Positions 25,438-31,841 of a stretch of DNA of 31,904 nt are shown one piece after another (within the stretch, counting starts at the first letter, position 1; the number at the start of each line of letters is the position of its first letter). The DNA is taken from NCBI GenBank assembly GCA_031257655.1, contig JAIROF010000086.1, positions 1-31,904 of the forward strand. Direction: 5' to 3'. The position numbers were made by a program, and so were the translations under genes. The notes below the pieces were generated by a model. It was given only the letters and a program-made list of their open reading frames with translations. It made no database searches and was not told the DNA's origin. The DNA is from Prevotellaceae bacterium. Lineage in GTDB: Bacteria; Bacteroidota; Bacteroidia; Bacteroidales; UBA932.

Positions 25438-26322
25438 CTACTTCATCGACCCGCCGATAATATCGAGCAGCTCGCTGGTGATGGATTGCTGGCGCGACTT
25501 GTTGTAGTCAATGGTGAGGTCGTTAATCAGCTCGTCGGCGTTGTCGGTGGCCAGCTGCATGGCGATGACGCGGGCGGCGTGCTCCGAAGCGTTGGAGTCG
25601 AGCAGCATGGTGTACAGCTTTAGCTTGAGCGACTTGGGCAGCAGCGCCGCAAACACTTCGCTGCTCGACGGCTCCACAATGTAGTCCGGCAGGATTTTGC
25701 GAGCCGCAGCCTCCTCCTCCTCCTGAGCGTGCGCGGCATCGAGCGTGAGCGGCAAAAAGACGTCGCGCGTGAGCACCTGAGCGCCTGCGCTCTTAAAGTG
25801 GTGGTATATCACCTCCACGCGGTCAACCTCCGCCGCGCCAAACTGCGCTATCAGCTCTCCGGCAAACGCCGAAAGCACGTCGTAGCTGGGCCGGGCGGCC
25901 AGCCCCTCAAAGTTTCGGGCAACGGTATAGCCCAGCTTCCCCACCGCCTCAAACACCTTTTTGCCGATGGTGTAGATGCGGATGCTCTCCTTGGGCAGGT
26001 GGGCGTAGGCGCCGAGCGCTCGGCGCAGCTCCTTTACCACGTTGGAGTTGAAGGAGCCGGCCAGCGCGCTGTCCGACGAAAACGCAACAACGGCAACGCG
26101 CTCCACCGGTCGCTGCCGCGACAGCGACGTCTCAAAATCCTCGCCCGACGACAGCACGCTGCGGAGAATGTGGTGCATGGCGCTGGAGTACGGAAGCATC
26201 CCTGCAATGTTTTTCTGCGCCCGGTTGAGCTTTGCAGCAGATACCATTTTCATGGCAGACGTAATCTTCCGCGTGCTTTTCACGGAGTTGATACGTTCCT
26301 TTATTTCCTTAAGCTGTGCCAC
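25438..26322 (-). CDS. atpG: ATP synthase F1 gamma subunit
   Basis: 294 residues, the normal size. The N-terminal helix AQLKEIKERINSVKSTRKITSAMKMVSAAKL and the C-terminal helix NADELINDLTIDYNKSRQQSITSELLDIIGG form the coiled-coil shaft that turns inside alpha3beta3 and couples ion flow to ATP synthesis. It is the last gene of the minus-strand atp cluster. It is separated from atpA by the inserted nuclease gene, with 114 bp before its ATG and no clear promoter there, so it probably depends on readthrough from atpA and the nuclease gene. Confidence 0.97.
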   Translation of the reverse strand: MAQLKEIKERINSVKSTRKITSAMKMVSAAKLNRAQKNIAGMLPYSSAMHHILRSVLSSGEDFETSLSRQRPVERVAVVAFSSDSALAGSFNSNVVKELRRALGAYAHLPKESIRIYTIGKKVFEAVGKLGYTVARNFEGLAARPSYDVLSAFAGELIAQFGAAEVDRVEVIYHHFKSAGAQVLTRDVFLPLTLDAAHAQEEEEAAARKILPDYIVEPSSSEVFAALLPKSLKLKLYTMLLDSNASEHAARVIAMQLATDNADELINDLTIDYNKSRQQSITSELLDIIGGSMK

Positions 26323-26436
26323 TTGTCAGAGTTTAGAAGTTTAAAATACGTAGCTCAAAATTTTTGGGCTATTTTTGTTGAGGTTTTGCGCAAAATTTGA
26401 TTTGAAATACGAAGAGAACAAAAATTCTACTCCACG

Positions 26437-26787
26437 TTAGCTATCCAAAATGGCGTATATCTGCTCCTCTGTAAAACCGGTTATCTCGGCAATCTGTTGA
26501 AAGCTCAGATTGGCCTTGTAACTATTTTTTACAAGTCTGATTCGCTCCTCCTCTATGCCTTCCATTCGGCCTTCCATTCGGCCGCGCTTTTCGCCGCGCT
26601 TTTCGCCGCGCACTATGCCTTCCTTTATGCCTTCCTTTCGGCCGCGCTTTATGCCTTGCTCTATGCCTTTCATTCGGCCGCGTTTTTCGCCGCGTTTTTC
26701 GCCGATTTCAACGCCTTCTCGTCGCGCAAAGCTCATGGCATTCTGCATGCCTTCGTATGCCTCTATGCTACGATTGTAAGTTCTCAT
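26437..26787 (-). CDS. Possible internally started small Rpn C-terminal protein
   Basis: The in-frame ATG at 26787 (Met242 of the nuclease) is preceded by TTAACAACAACAGAT, an A-rich stretch like the leaders of other genes in the window. The product would be 116 residues, with the repeats and the C-terminal helix but no nuclease core. In Rpn proteins of enterobacteria such fragments act as antitoxins. Here this is an inference from layout only. Confidence 0.35.
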   Translation of the reverse strand: MRTYNRSIEAYEGMQNAMSFARREGVEIGEKRGEKRGRMKGIEQGIKRGRKEGIKEGIVRGEKRGEKRGRMEGRMEGIEEERIRLVKNSYKANLSFQQIAEITGFTEEQIYAILDS

Positions 26788-27510
26788 ATCTGTTGTTGTT
26801 AATTTATTTAACTCTGCTTTTTCGTAGAACACCTGCAGGACTTCTTCGACCATCACCGCCGGACGTTCCGCGAGCTTATCCATGTGCTTCAATGAAAATA
26901 AAAACTTATCCTTCAGGGTAACCAGCTCATCCAGCGTTTTCTTGAATTTTGGCAGCTCAATAATCACAAGCTGAAACTTGTCCGTAAACTTTAGGTTCGC
27001 CGCCTGACGCATCAGATGAACCTGCTCTACCACTACATCTTTTACCTCTTTTTCTTTAAATAGCTCAAAATCCACAATGGCAATAACGTACACGCCGTCT
27101 ATCGCGTAGCTGGGCTGCGCTACCTTTTTGCCCCTTGCGCCGACTTTGACCTGCTTACCTTTCTTCACCTGTTCGATGACCGAGTGGCTCGCATAGAAGA
27201 GCATCCGCTCCTCAAAGTGGTCTTGCCTGGAAACTTGCATCTCTACGATGTAGCGCTTTCCGCTCGCCGTTGTTGCGTAAATATCGTAAACCGCCTTCCG
27301 GTCTTTTTCCACAACGCCCAGCTGCTCCAACGGAAGATAGCCTATGGCCGAAATCTTTTCGGGAAAGACTTCTAACGAGTTTAAAAACTCCCGCAGCACC
27401 TGCTCAATCCCAAATAGCTTCTTGAACCCAAAATCGGTCTTGGGGTTCATAAAAACTTTTGCGCCGGCATCTTTTTTGGCTTTTTTCTCTTTCTTTTCTT
27501 TTTTCGCCAT
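26437..27510 (-). CDS. Rpn family PD-(D/E)XK nuclease with repeated C-terminus
   Basis: 357 residues. After a Lys-rich start, FMNPKTDFGFKKLFG opens the PDDEXK_2/Rpn nuclease domain. Asp76 (VYDIYATT) and Glu90-x-Gln92 (YIVEMQ) fit the catalytic D-ExQ core. Residues 271-318 are twelve four-residue repeats ending in Gly, followed by a helical tail (ANLSFQQIAEITGFTEEQIYAIL). Family members cut DNA, and some were reported as anti-phage toxins restrained by a separately made C-terminal fragment. An internal ATG at 26787 (Met242), with an A-rich leader, would yield such a 116-residue fragment. The gene starts 13 bp after the atpA stop, inside the ATP synthase operon. Confidence 0.87.
   Translation of the reverse strand: MAKKEKKEKKAKKDAGAKVFMNPKTDFGFKKLFGIEQVLREFLNSLEVFPEKISAIGYLPLEQLGVVEKDRKAVYDIYATTASGKRYIVEMQVSRQDHFEERMLFYASHSVIEQVKKGKQVKVGARGKKVAQPSYAIDGVYVIAIVDFELFKEKEVKDVVVEQVHLMRQAANLKFTDKFQLVIIELPKFKKTLDELVTLKDKFLFSLKHMDKLAERPAVMVEEVLQVFYEKAELNKLTTTDMRTYNRSIEAYEGMQNAMSFARREGVEIGEKRGEKRGRMKGIEQGIKRGRKEGIKEGIVRGEKRGEKRGRMEGRMEGIEEERIRLVKNSYKANLSFQQIAEITGFTEEQIYAILDS
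26557..26700 (-). repeat. Twelve 12-bp coding repeats in the Rpn gene
   Basis: The array encodes tetrads such as EKRG, RMKG, IKRG, RKEG and RMEG at residues 271-318. EKRG-EKRG-RMxG occurs twice, which suggests duplication of blocks. The length can change in steps of four residues without loss of frame. Confidence 0.9.
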
Positions 27511-27523
27511 CTTAACCTAAAAT

Positions 27524-29110
27524 TCAGGATTTGCCCACCGTTTTTGCCACCGCTGCGGCCACTTGCTCAATGGCGCTCGTCACGCTATCGTCAAGGATGC
27601 CGTTTTTTATCGGCGTCAGGATGTCGTCCCGGTGCTGCGCCTCCAGCATGTCCACAAAGAGCTTTTCAAACTCGTGCACCTGCTCCACCTTTATGCCGCG
27701 CAGCAGCCCGTGCGTTCCGCAGTAGAGCGTTGCGATTTGCTTTTCCACCGGTATGGGCTGGTACTGCGGCTGTATGAGCAGCTGGGTGTTCTTTTGCCCC
27801 TTGTCTATGGTGAAGGCCGTTACGGGGTCGATGTCGCTGCCGAATTTGGTAAACGCCTCCAGCTCGCGGTACTGCGCCTGGTCTATTTTGAGCGTTCCCG
27901 CCACCTTTTTCATTGCCTTTATCTGCGCATTTCCGCCCACGCGCGACACCGAAATGCCGACGTTGATGGCCGGGCGAACGCCCTGGTTGAACAGGTCGTT
28001 TTCGAGGAAGATTTGCCCGTCGGTGATGGAAATCACGTTGGTGGGGATGTAGGCCGACACGTCGCCGGCCTGCGTTTCGATGATGGGCAGCGCCGTGAGC
28101 GACCCGCCACCCTTTACCTTTCCCTGAAGGCTTTCGGGCAGGTCGTTCATTTTTTCGGCCACCTCCTGCTGGGTGTTTATGCGCGCGGCGCGCTCCAGCA
28201 GGCGGGAGTGCAGGTAGAAGATATCCCCCGGGTAGGCCTCCCGCCCCGACGGACGGCGCAGGATGAGCGACACCTCGCGGTAGGCCACCGCCTGCTTCGA
28301 CAGGTCGTCGTAAACCACCAGCGCGTGCCGCCCCGTGTCGCGGAAGTATTCGCCGATGGCGGTCCCCGCAAAGGGCGCAAAGTACTGCATGGCGGCGGGG
28401 TCGGCGGCGGTGGCCACCACCACCACGGTGTAGTCCAGCGCTCCCTTTTCGCGCAGCGTGTTGACGATGGAGGCCACCGTGGAGCCTTTTTGCCCTATGG
28501 CAACGTAGATGCAGTAAACGGGGTCGCCGTTGTGGTAGCCTTCGCGCTGGTTGATGATGGCGTCCAGCGCAATGCTCGTTTTTCCGGTTTGGCGGTCGCC
28601 GATGATGAGCTCGCGCTGCCCGCGCCCGATGGGGATCATGGCGTCAACCGCCTTTAGGCCGGTTTGCAGGGGCTGGTTCACGGGCTGGCGGTAGATTACC
28701 CCCGGCGCCTTGCGCTCCAGCGGCAGCCGCAGGCGATCGCCCGCAATGGGACCCTTGCCGTCGAGCGGCTCGCCCAGCGGGTCGATAACGCGGCCCAGCA
28801 TGCCCTCGCCAACGCTGATGGAGGCAATCTTTCCCGTGCGGCGCACCGAAAACCCCTCCTTAATGCGGTCGGTGGCGCCAAGCAGCACCGCCCCTACGTT
28901 ATCCTCTTCGAGGTTCATCACCACGCCCATCATGCCATCCTGAAATTCGAGCAGCTCGTTGGCTTCGGCGTTGGCAAGCCCGTAAATACGCGCTACGCCG
29001 TCGCTCACCTGAAGCACTACCCCAACTTCGTCAAACTCCAGCTTGACGTCGATATTCTCCAGCTGACGCCGGAGAATTTCGGAAACTTCGCTTACTTTTA
29101 TAGCTGACAT
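27524..29110 (-). CDS. atpA: ATP synthase F1 alpha subunit
   Basis: 528 residues, slightly longer than E. coli AtpA (513), as usual in Bacteroidetes. The N-terminal crown domain (LQVSDGVARIYGL) is followed by the nucleotide-binding domain with Walker A GDRQTGKT at 171-178 and ALVVYDDLSKQAVAYRE. The signature PAINVGISVSRVGG and the C-terminal helical domain follow. Alpha subunits bind nucleotide non-catalytically and form alpha3beta3 with beta, which is not in this window. A heptamer array and a partial duplication of its own 5' end lie directly upstream. Confidence 0.98.
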   Translation of the reverse strand: MSAIKVSEVSEILRRQLENIDVKLEFDEVGVVLQVSDGVARIYGLANAEANELLEFQDGMMGVVMNLEEDNVGAVLLGATDRIKEGFSVRRTGKIASISVGEGMLGRVIDPLGEPLDGKGPIAGDRLRLPLERKAPGVIYRQPVNQPLQTGLKAVDAMIPIGRGQRELIIGDRQTGKTSIALDAIINQREGYHNGDPVYCIYVAIGQKGSTVASIVNTLREKGALDYTVVVVATAADPAAMQYFAPFAGTAIGEYFRDTGRHALVVYDDLSKQAVAYREVSLILRRPSGREAYPGDIFYLHSRLLERAARINTQQEVAEKMNDLPESLQGKVKGGGSLTALPIIETQAGDVSAYIPTNVISITDGQIFLENDLFNQGVRPAINVGISVSRVGGNAQIKAMKKVAGTLKIDQAQYRELEAFTKFGSDIDPVTAFTIDKGQKNTQLLIQPQYQPIPVEKQIATLYCGTHGLLRGIKVEQVHEFEKLFVDMLEAQHRDDILTPIKNGILDDSVTSAIEQVAAAVAKTVGKS

Positions 29111-29195
29111 AACCCTACTTTGAATTAGGAATTAGGAATTAAGAATTAGGAATTAAGAATATATTTGACATCATTCTACTTTGAATTAGGAATTA
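29099..29195. repeat. Imperfect 36-bp duplication of the atpA 5' region
   Basis: Blocks 29099-29134 and 29160-29195 align at a 61-bp offset with about 31 of 36 bases equal. Both contain GACAT (the complement of the atpA ATG-TC) and the exact 20-mer CTACTTTGAATTAGGAATTA. The second block is a decayed copy of the atpA start region. Confidence 0.75.
29122..29160. repeat. Heptanucleotide repeat GAATTAG/GAATTAA (5.6 copies) before atpA
   Basis: Units at 29122, 29129, 29136, 29143 and 29150 plus a partial one, with two more units at 29183-29196. The array lies between the STAS-like gene and atpA, 12 bp from the atpA ATG. It is the same word (complement) as the array next to the tRNA gene. Confidence 0.9.
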
Positions 29196-29272
29196 CTCGC
29201 TCGCTCACGCTTACAGCATTATTTTCGTTTTGCAGCGGCAACGCTTCTTCCGGCTTATACCGGCAGCCATAA

Positions 29273-29635
29273 TCAATGCTCCAATATTTTGTCAATGCTG
29301 TTTTGTAGCCTTTGAAAAGCTTCCGGATCATTGTAAAACAATTTTGCTGTATCTACCACACGTTTTAGCATCACTTTACCCGAATCGGAAATGCTTTCGG
29401 CGCGTAAATCTTTTTTTATCTTTTCTTCCGAAAAGTCGCTATAGAGCTGTCCTATGGCAGTATTCAAAAAGGCGGTGGTCAGCATTTCTATATTCAGGAA
29501 TGACAGTGCAACTTGGCGATTTTCTGCAAACGCTTTTTTGATAAGCTCATACACCTTTTGCCCTTCGTCGGCTTCTACGCCATATACATCGCCTATGACA
29601 TTTGCCACGCTGATTTTTGTCTGTAAACGCTCCAT
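29273..29635 (-). CDS. DUF4325 STAS-like domain protein
   Basis: 120 residues, a single domain. VYELIKKAFAENRQVALSFLNIEMLTTAFLNTAIGQLY is the conserved core of the STAS-like DUF4325 family, with the FLN(T/A)AIGQL motif where STAS proteins have their switch loop. The C-terminal helices end in NSIDKILEH. Family members often sit next to ATP-binding (histidine kinase-like) or other partner genes; no such partner is here. It lies between atpH and atpA, 171 bp after the atpH stop, with no clear promoter of its own. Its role is unknown; a signalling or defence accessory role is only a guess. Confidence 0.75.
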   Translation of the reverse strand: MERLQTKISVANVIGDVYGVEADEGQKVYELIKKAFAENRQVALSFLNIEMLTTAFLNTAIGQLYSDFSEEKIKKDLRAESISDSGKVMLKRVVDTAKLFYNDPEAFQRLQNSIDKILEH

Positions 29636-29806
29636 ATTTTTAGAGTATATCTACCGCATCTAATTCGCTTTTTAGCGCACTGCTGCTGCTGCTATTGTCA
29701 GCATGAAGCAGCCACTTTACAACAGCTTCGGGAAGCTATCCGGAAAATCGTTGCGGGTTAAACGCCATACCTGCCCGTCAGGCGTCGAATTTTGGCGTCC
29801 ATATTG

Positions 29807-30346
29807 CTACCCGTTCGCCAGCTGTCGCCGAATTTTTTCGAGCTGCCCCGCCACAGAGGCGTCAACGCGAAAATCGTCCATTTGGAAAATAAACCCGCCC
29901 CCCAAGCTGGGGTCAACGCGAAGGTCGAGCTCCAGCGTGCCGCGCGTGCGCCGCTCTACGTCGCACCTTATCCTGCCGACGAAGTCGCCGGACAGGGGCG
30001 CCGCCGAAACGACGGAAACGCGCCCAATCCGGTGCACGCGCCGGTAGAGGTCGAGGTAGCTGAGGGCGATGCTTTGCAGCGACCCTTCGCGGCGGTTTTC
30101 GAGCGCCAGCTTCACAAAGCGCCGGTAGCTTTCGCCCGCAGCTTCGCCTGCGGCGCCGCATAGCAGCTCCTCCTTGTCGCCGGCAGCCACCGCAGGGCTT
30201 TGCAGCACGTCGCGGAGGCGCGGCGTAGCCGCTATGCTCGCAGACAGCTGCTTCATGCTTTCGTACATGAGCTTGTCCTCGCCCCGCGCCGCCGCAAACG
30301 CCAGCAGCGCCTTGGCGTAGCGCTTCGATATAAGTCCGTCATTCAT
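29807..30346 (-). CDS. atpH: ATP synthase F1 delta subunit
   Basis: 179 residues, normal for AtpH/OSCP. MNDGLISKRYAKALLAFAAARG is the conserved N-terminal helix that binds alpha. GDFVGRIRCDVERRTRGTLELDLRVDPSLGGGFIFQMDDFRVDASVAGQLEKIRRQL is the C-terminal signature that contacts subunit b. It links F1 to the peripheral stalk. Its first 22 codons are also present as a perfect copy 678 bp upstream, between atpF and the inserted DUF5618-like gene. This intact copy follows the insert and has a candidate promoter at 30399-30392. Confidence 0.96.
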   Translation of the reverse strand: MNDGLISKRYAKALLAFAAARGEDKLMYESMKQLSASIAATPRLRDVLQSPAVAAGDKEELLCGAAGEAAGESYRRFVKLALENRREGSLQSIALSYLDLYRRVHRIGRVSVVSAAPLSGDFVGRIRCDVERRTRGTLELDLRVDPSLGGGFIFQMDDFRVDASVAGQLEKIRRQLANG

Positions 30347-30348
30347 AG
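30281..30348 (-). repeat. 68-bp direct repeat, copy at the intact atpH start
   Basis: Identical over 68 bp to 30959-31026. It covers the atpH start codon and the first 21-22 codons. The repeats flank a 610-bp segment holding the DUF5618-like gene. Confidence 0.97.
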
Positions 30349-30391
30349 TAGTAGTTCACATCTTTTTGGGGTGGCAAACAGCCTCCGGCTG

Positions 30392-30399
30392 CAAATATA
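30392..30399 (-). promoter_or_regulatory. -7 box upstream of intact atpH
   Basis: The minus strand reads TATATTTG, an exact TAnnTTTG match followed by C, 46 bp before the atpH ATG. It lies inside the inserted segment, so the insert may supply a promoter for atpH and the genes after it. Confidence 0.5.
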
Positions 30400-30451
30400 C
30401 ACAAAATTGTTGCCGGCAGGGGCGCCATCGCAGGGGCAACTCTTTTTGCCG

Positions 30452-30886
30452 CTACGGACAGGCCCCCGCGTTGCCCGCATCGGCGGGTTTTATTTTGCTG
30501 ATGATTTCGTAGGCGTTGGCAAAGCCGGCATGGATTACGCGGATGTCCAAATTGCCATCGTAGTAGCCGTCTAAATGCAGGACATCGTACACAACGTCCA
30601 GATACTTCAGCATTTTGCCGTCTATTTTGCTTACGTTTCGCGTGTAAAAATCAATCGACCGACGCTTTTTCTTGGGCAGCTCCACGTCTTTCAGCATAAA
30701 ATACGTGTCGAGCGCAAGGAGCACGCCGTTGTAAGCTACTCCGCAGGCGGTGCGCACATACTTCCGGTCGTGATAATAATTGCCTTCCTTCTTCGCTTTT
30801 TGGAGCGCTTCTCTGGCGTTCTCCATATAGCGCATCGCCGCCGCATAGTTTTTTTGTTTTAGCTCCTGTTGTTCTTCTATCGACAT
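30452..30886 (-). CDS. DUF5618-like helical protein inserted in the atp operon
   Basis: 144 residues, soluble and all-helical by composition. KQKNYAAAMRYMENAREALQKAKKEGNYYHDRKYVRTACGVAYNGVLLALDTYFMLK and FANAYEIISKI resemble the Bacteroidetes family DUF5618, whose layout is HEPN-like. The RxxxxH active motif of HEPN nucleases is not visible, so catalytic activity is not expected. The function is unknown. It has its own -7 box (30919-30912) and sits between an atpH stub and the intact atpH, bounded by 68-bp direct repeats. Confidence 0.7.
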   Translation of the reverse strand: MSIEEQQELKQKNYAAAMRYMENAREALQKAKKEGNYYHDRKYVRTACGVAYNGVLLALDTYFMLKDVELPKKKRRSIDFYTRNVSKIDGKMLKYLDVVYDVLHLDGYYDGNLDIRVIHAGFANAYEIISKIKPADAGNAGACP

Positions 30887-30911
30887 AATTAAGTAGTTTA
30901 AAAATGTAAAA

Positions 30912-30919
30912 CAAACATA
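30912..30919 (-). promoter_or_regulatory. -7 box for the DUF5618-like gene
   Basis: The minus strand reads TATGTTTG, an exact TAnnTTTG match, about 25 bp before the ATG at 30886, giving a very short leader. Confidence 0.5.
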
Positions 30920-30922
30920 ACG

Positions 30923-31024
30923 CTATGCCGCCGCGCCGCCTTCGGAGCGCCGCCTCGCGCCCCGCGCCGCCGCAAACGCCAGCAGCGCCTTGGCGTAGCG
31001 CTTCGATATAAGTCCGTCATTCAT
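30923..31024 (-). pseudogene. Truncated atpH stub (33 codons)
   Basis: It starts MNDGLISKRYAKALLAFAAARG, identical to intact AtpH, then runs into ARRRSEGGAAA and a stop. It begins 34 bp after the atpF stop, the place where atpH would normally start, so this is the original atpH 5' end left behind. It may still be translated as a short peptide. Confidence 0.9.
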
Positions 31025-31026
31025 AG
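30959..31026 (-). repeat. 68-bp direct repeat, copy in the atpH stub
   Basis: Identical to 30281-30348. Beyond it the two sequences diverge at once on the upstream side. On the other side a 2-bp offset separates a few more matching bases. Confidence 0.97.
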
Positions 31027-31058
31027 CAGTGCAGCTTTTTTTTCGTTTTGCTACCTTG

Positions 31059-31577
31059 TTAGCGCTTGTGGCTTCGCTTTCTGCGCATATTTTCTGCTTC
31101 CTCTGCCATTTGCAGCGCAAACGATTCCTGCCGCTCTCGGTCGTCGAGGCGGTGGCGCAGAATTTTCTCCGCAATATCTACGGAAAGCAAGGCTACCTGA
31201 GCGTTGATTTCGCTCAGCGCTTTTTCCTTTTGCAGGTCAATGCTGCGGCGGGCGGCCTCGATCTGCTTTTCCGCCTCCTCCGCAGCCCTTTGCTGGGCGC
31301 TTCGCACAATTTGCTCGCCGTCGGCGACGGCCTTTTTGATGATTTCGTTTTGCCGTGCGCGCGCCTCGTCGAGGATGGCCAGCGATTCTTGCTTTACGTT
31401 CTCCAGCTTTTTCGTGGCCTCCTCCGCCGCCCGAAGCGACCGGCTGATGTGGTCGCGCCGCTCGCTCACCATGCGCGTGATAACGGGAAAGCCAAACTTT
31501 GCCAACACCCCGAAAACGATCAGGAAGTTGACCAGCATCCAAAACAAAAGGCCGAAATCAGGTGTAAGCAGTGCCAT
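31059..31577 (-). CDS. atpF: ATP synthase F0 b subunit
   Basis: 172 residues. One N-terminal membrane segment (FGLLFWMLVNFLIVFGVLAKFGFPVI, about 8-33) is followed by a long charged helix rich in Ala, Glu, Lys and Arg (residues 35-172), the dimeric peripheral stalk holding F1. The end, MRRKRSHKR, is basic. It lies 12 bp after atpE, clearly in the same operon, and is followed by the atpH stub. Confidence 0.96.
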   Translation of the reverse strand: MALLTPDFGLLFWMLVNFLIVFGVLAKFGFPVITRMVSERRDHISRSLRAAEEATKKLENVKQESLAILDEARARQNEIIKKAVADGEQIVRSAQQRAAEEAEKQIEAARRSIDLQKEKALSEINAQVALLSVDIAEKILRHRLDDRERQESFALQMAEEAENMRRKRSHKR

Positions 31578-31589
31578 AGCAGCGGTCGA

Positions 31590-31841
31590 TTATGAGTACA
31601 ATACCAGGAAGCAGAGCACAATGGCAAACAGCGCAACGCCCTCAACAAAGGCCGCCATGATAATCATGGACATGCGGATGGTGCCCGATGCCTCCGGCTG
31701 GCGAGCCATCGCCTCCATGGCCGATGCGCCGATTTTTCCAATTCCAATGCCGGCGCCAATTACGGCAATGCTGGCGCCAATTGCCGCAAATGCCTGCGGA
31801 AGATTTGTTATTTGCAGCAGCGTAGTGAGTAGTGGTGACAT
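31590..31841 (-). CDS. atpE: ATP synthase F0 c subunit (proton type)
   Basis: 83 residues forming a two-helix hairpin. Helix 1 is AFAAIGASIAVIGAGIGIGKIGASAMEAM, the polar loop is ARQPEAS, and helix 2 is MSMIIMAAFVEGVALFAIVLCFLVLY with the ion-binding Glu67. Aligned by eye with the Na+-binding c subunit of Ilyobacter, the Gln of helix 1 is Ile34, and the Ser-Thr after the Glu is Gly-Val. The Na+ ligands are therefore missing and the ring should carry protons. It is the first atp gene in the window; atpB (subunit a) would be expected just beyond the right edge. Confidence 0.96.
   Translation of the reverse strand: MSPLLTTLLQITNLPQAFAAIGASIAVIGAGIGIGKIGASAMEAMARQPEASGTIRMSMIIMAAFVEGVALFAIVLCFLVLYS

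Noticed and set aside
26340..26375. AGCTCAAAA/TTTTGGGCT hairpin between the Rpn gene and atpG as a terminator
   Set aside because: One internal mismatch, and the T-rich side is on the plus strand, opposite to transcription of the atp operon.
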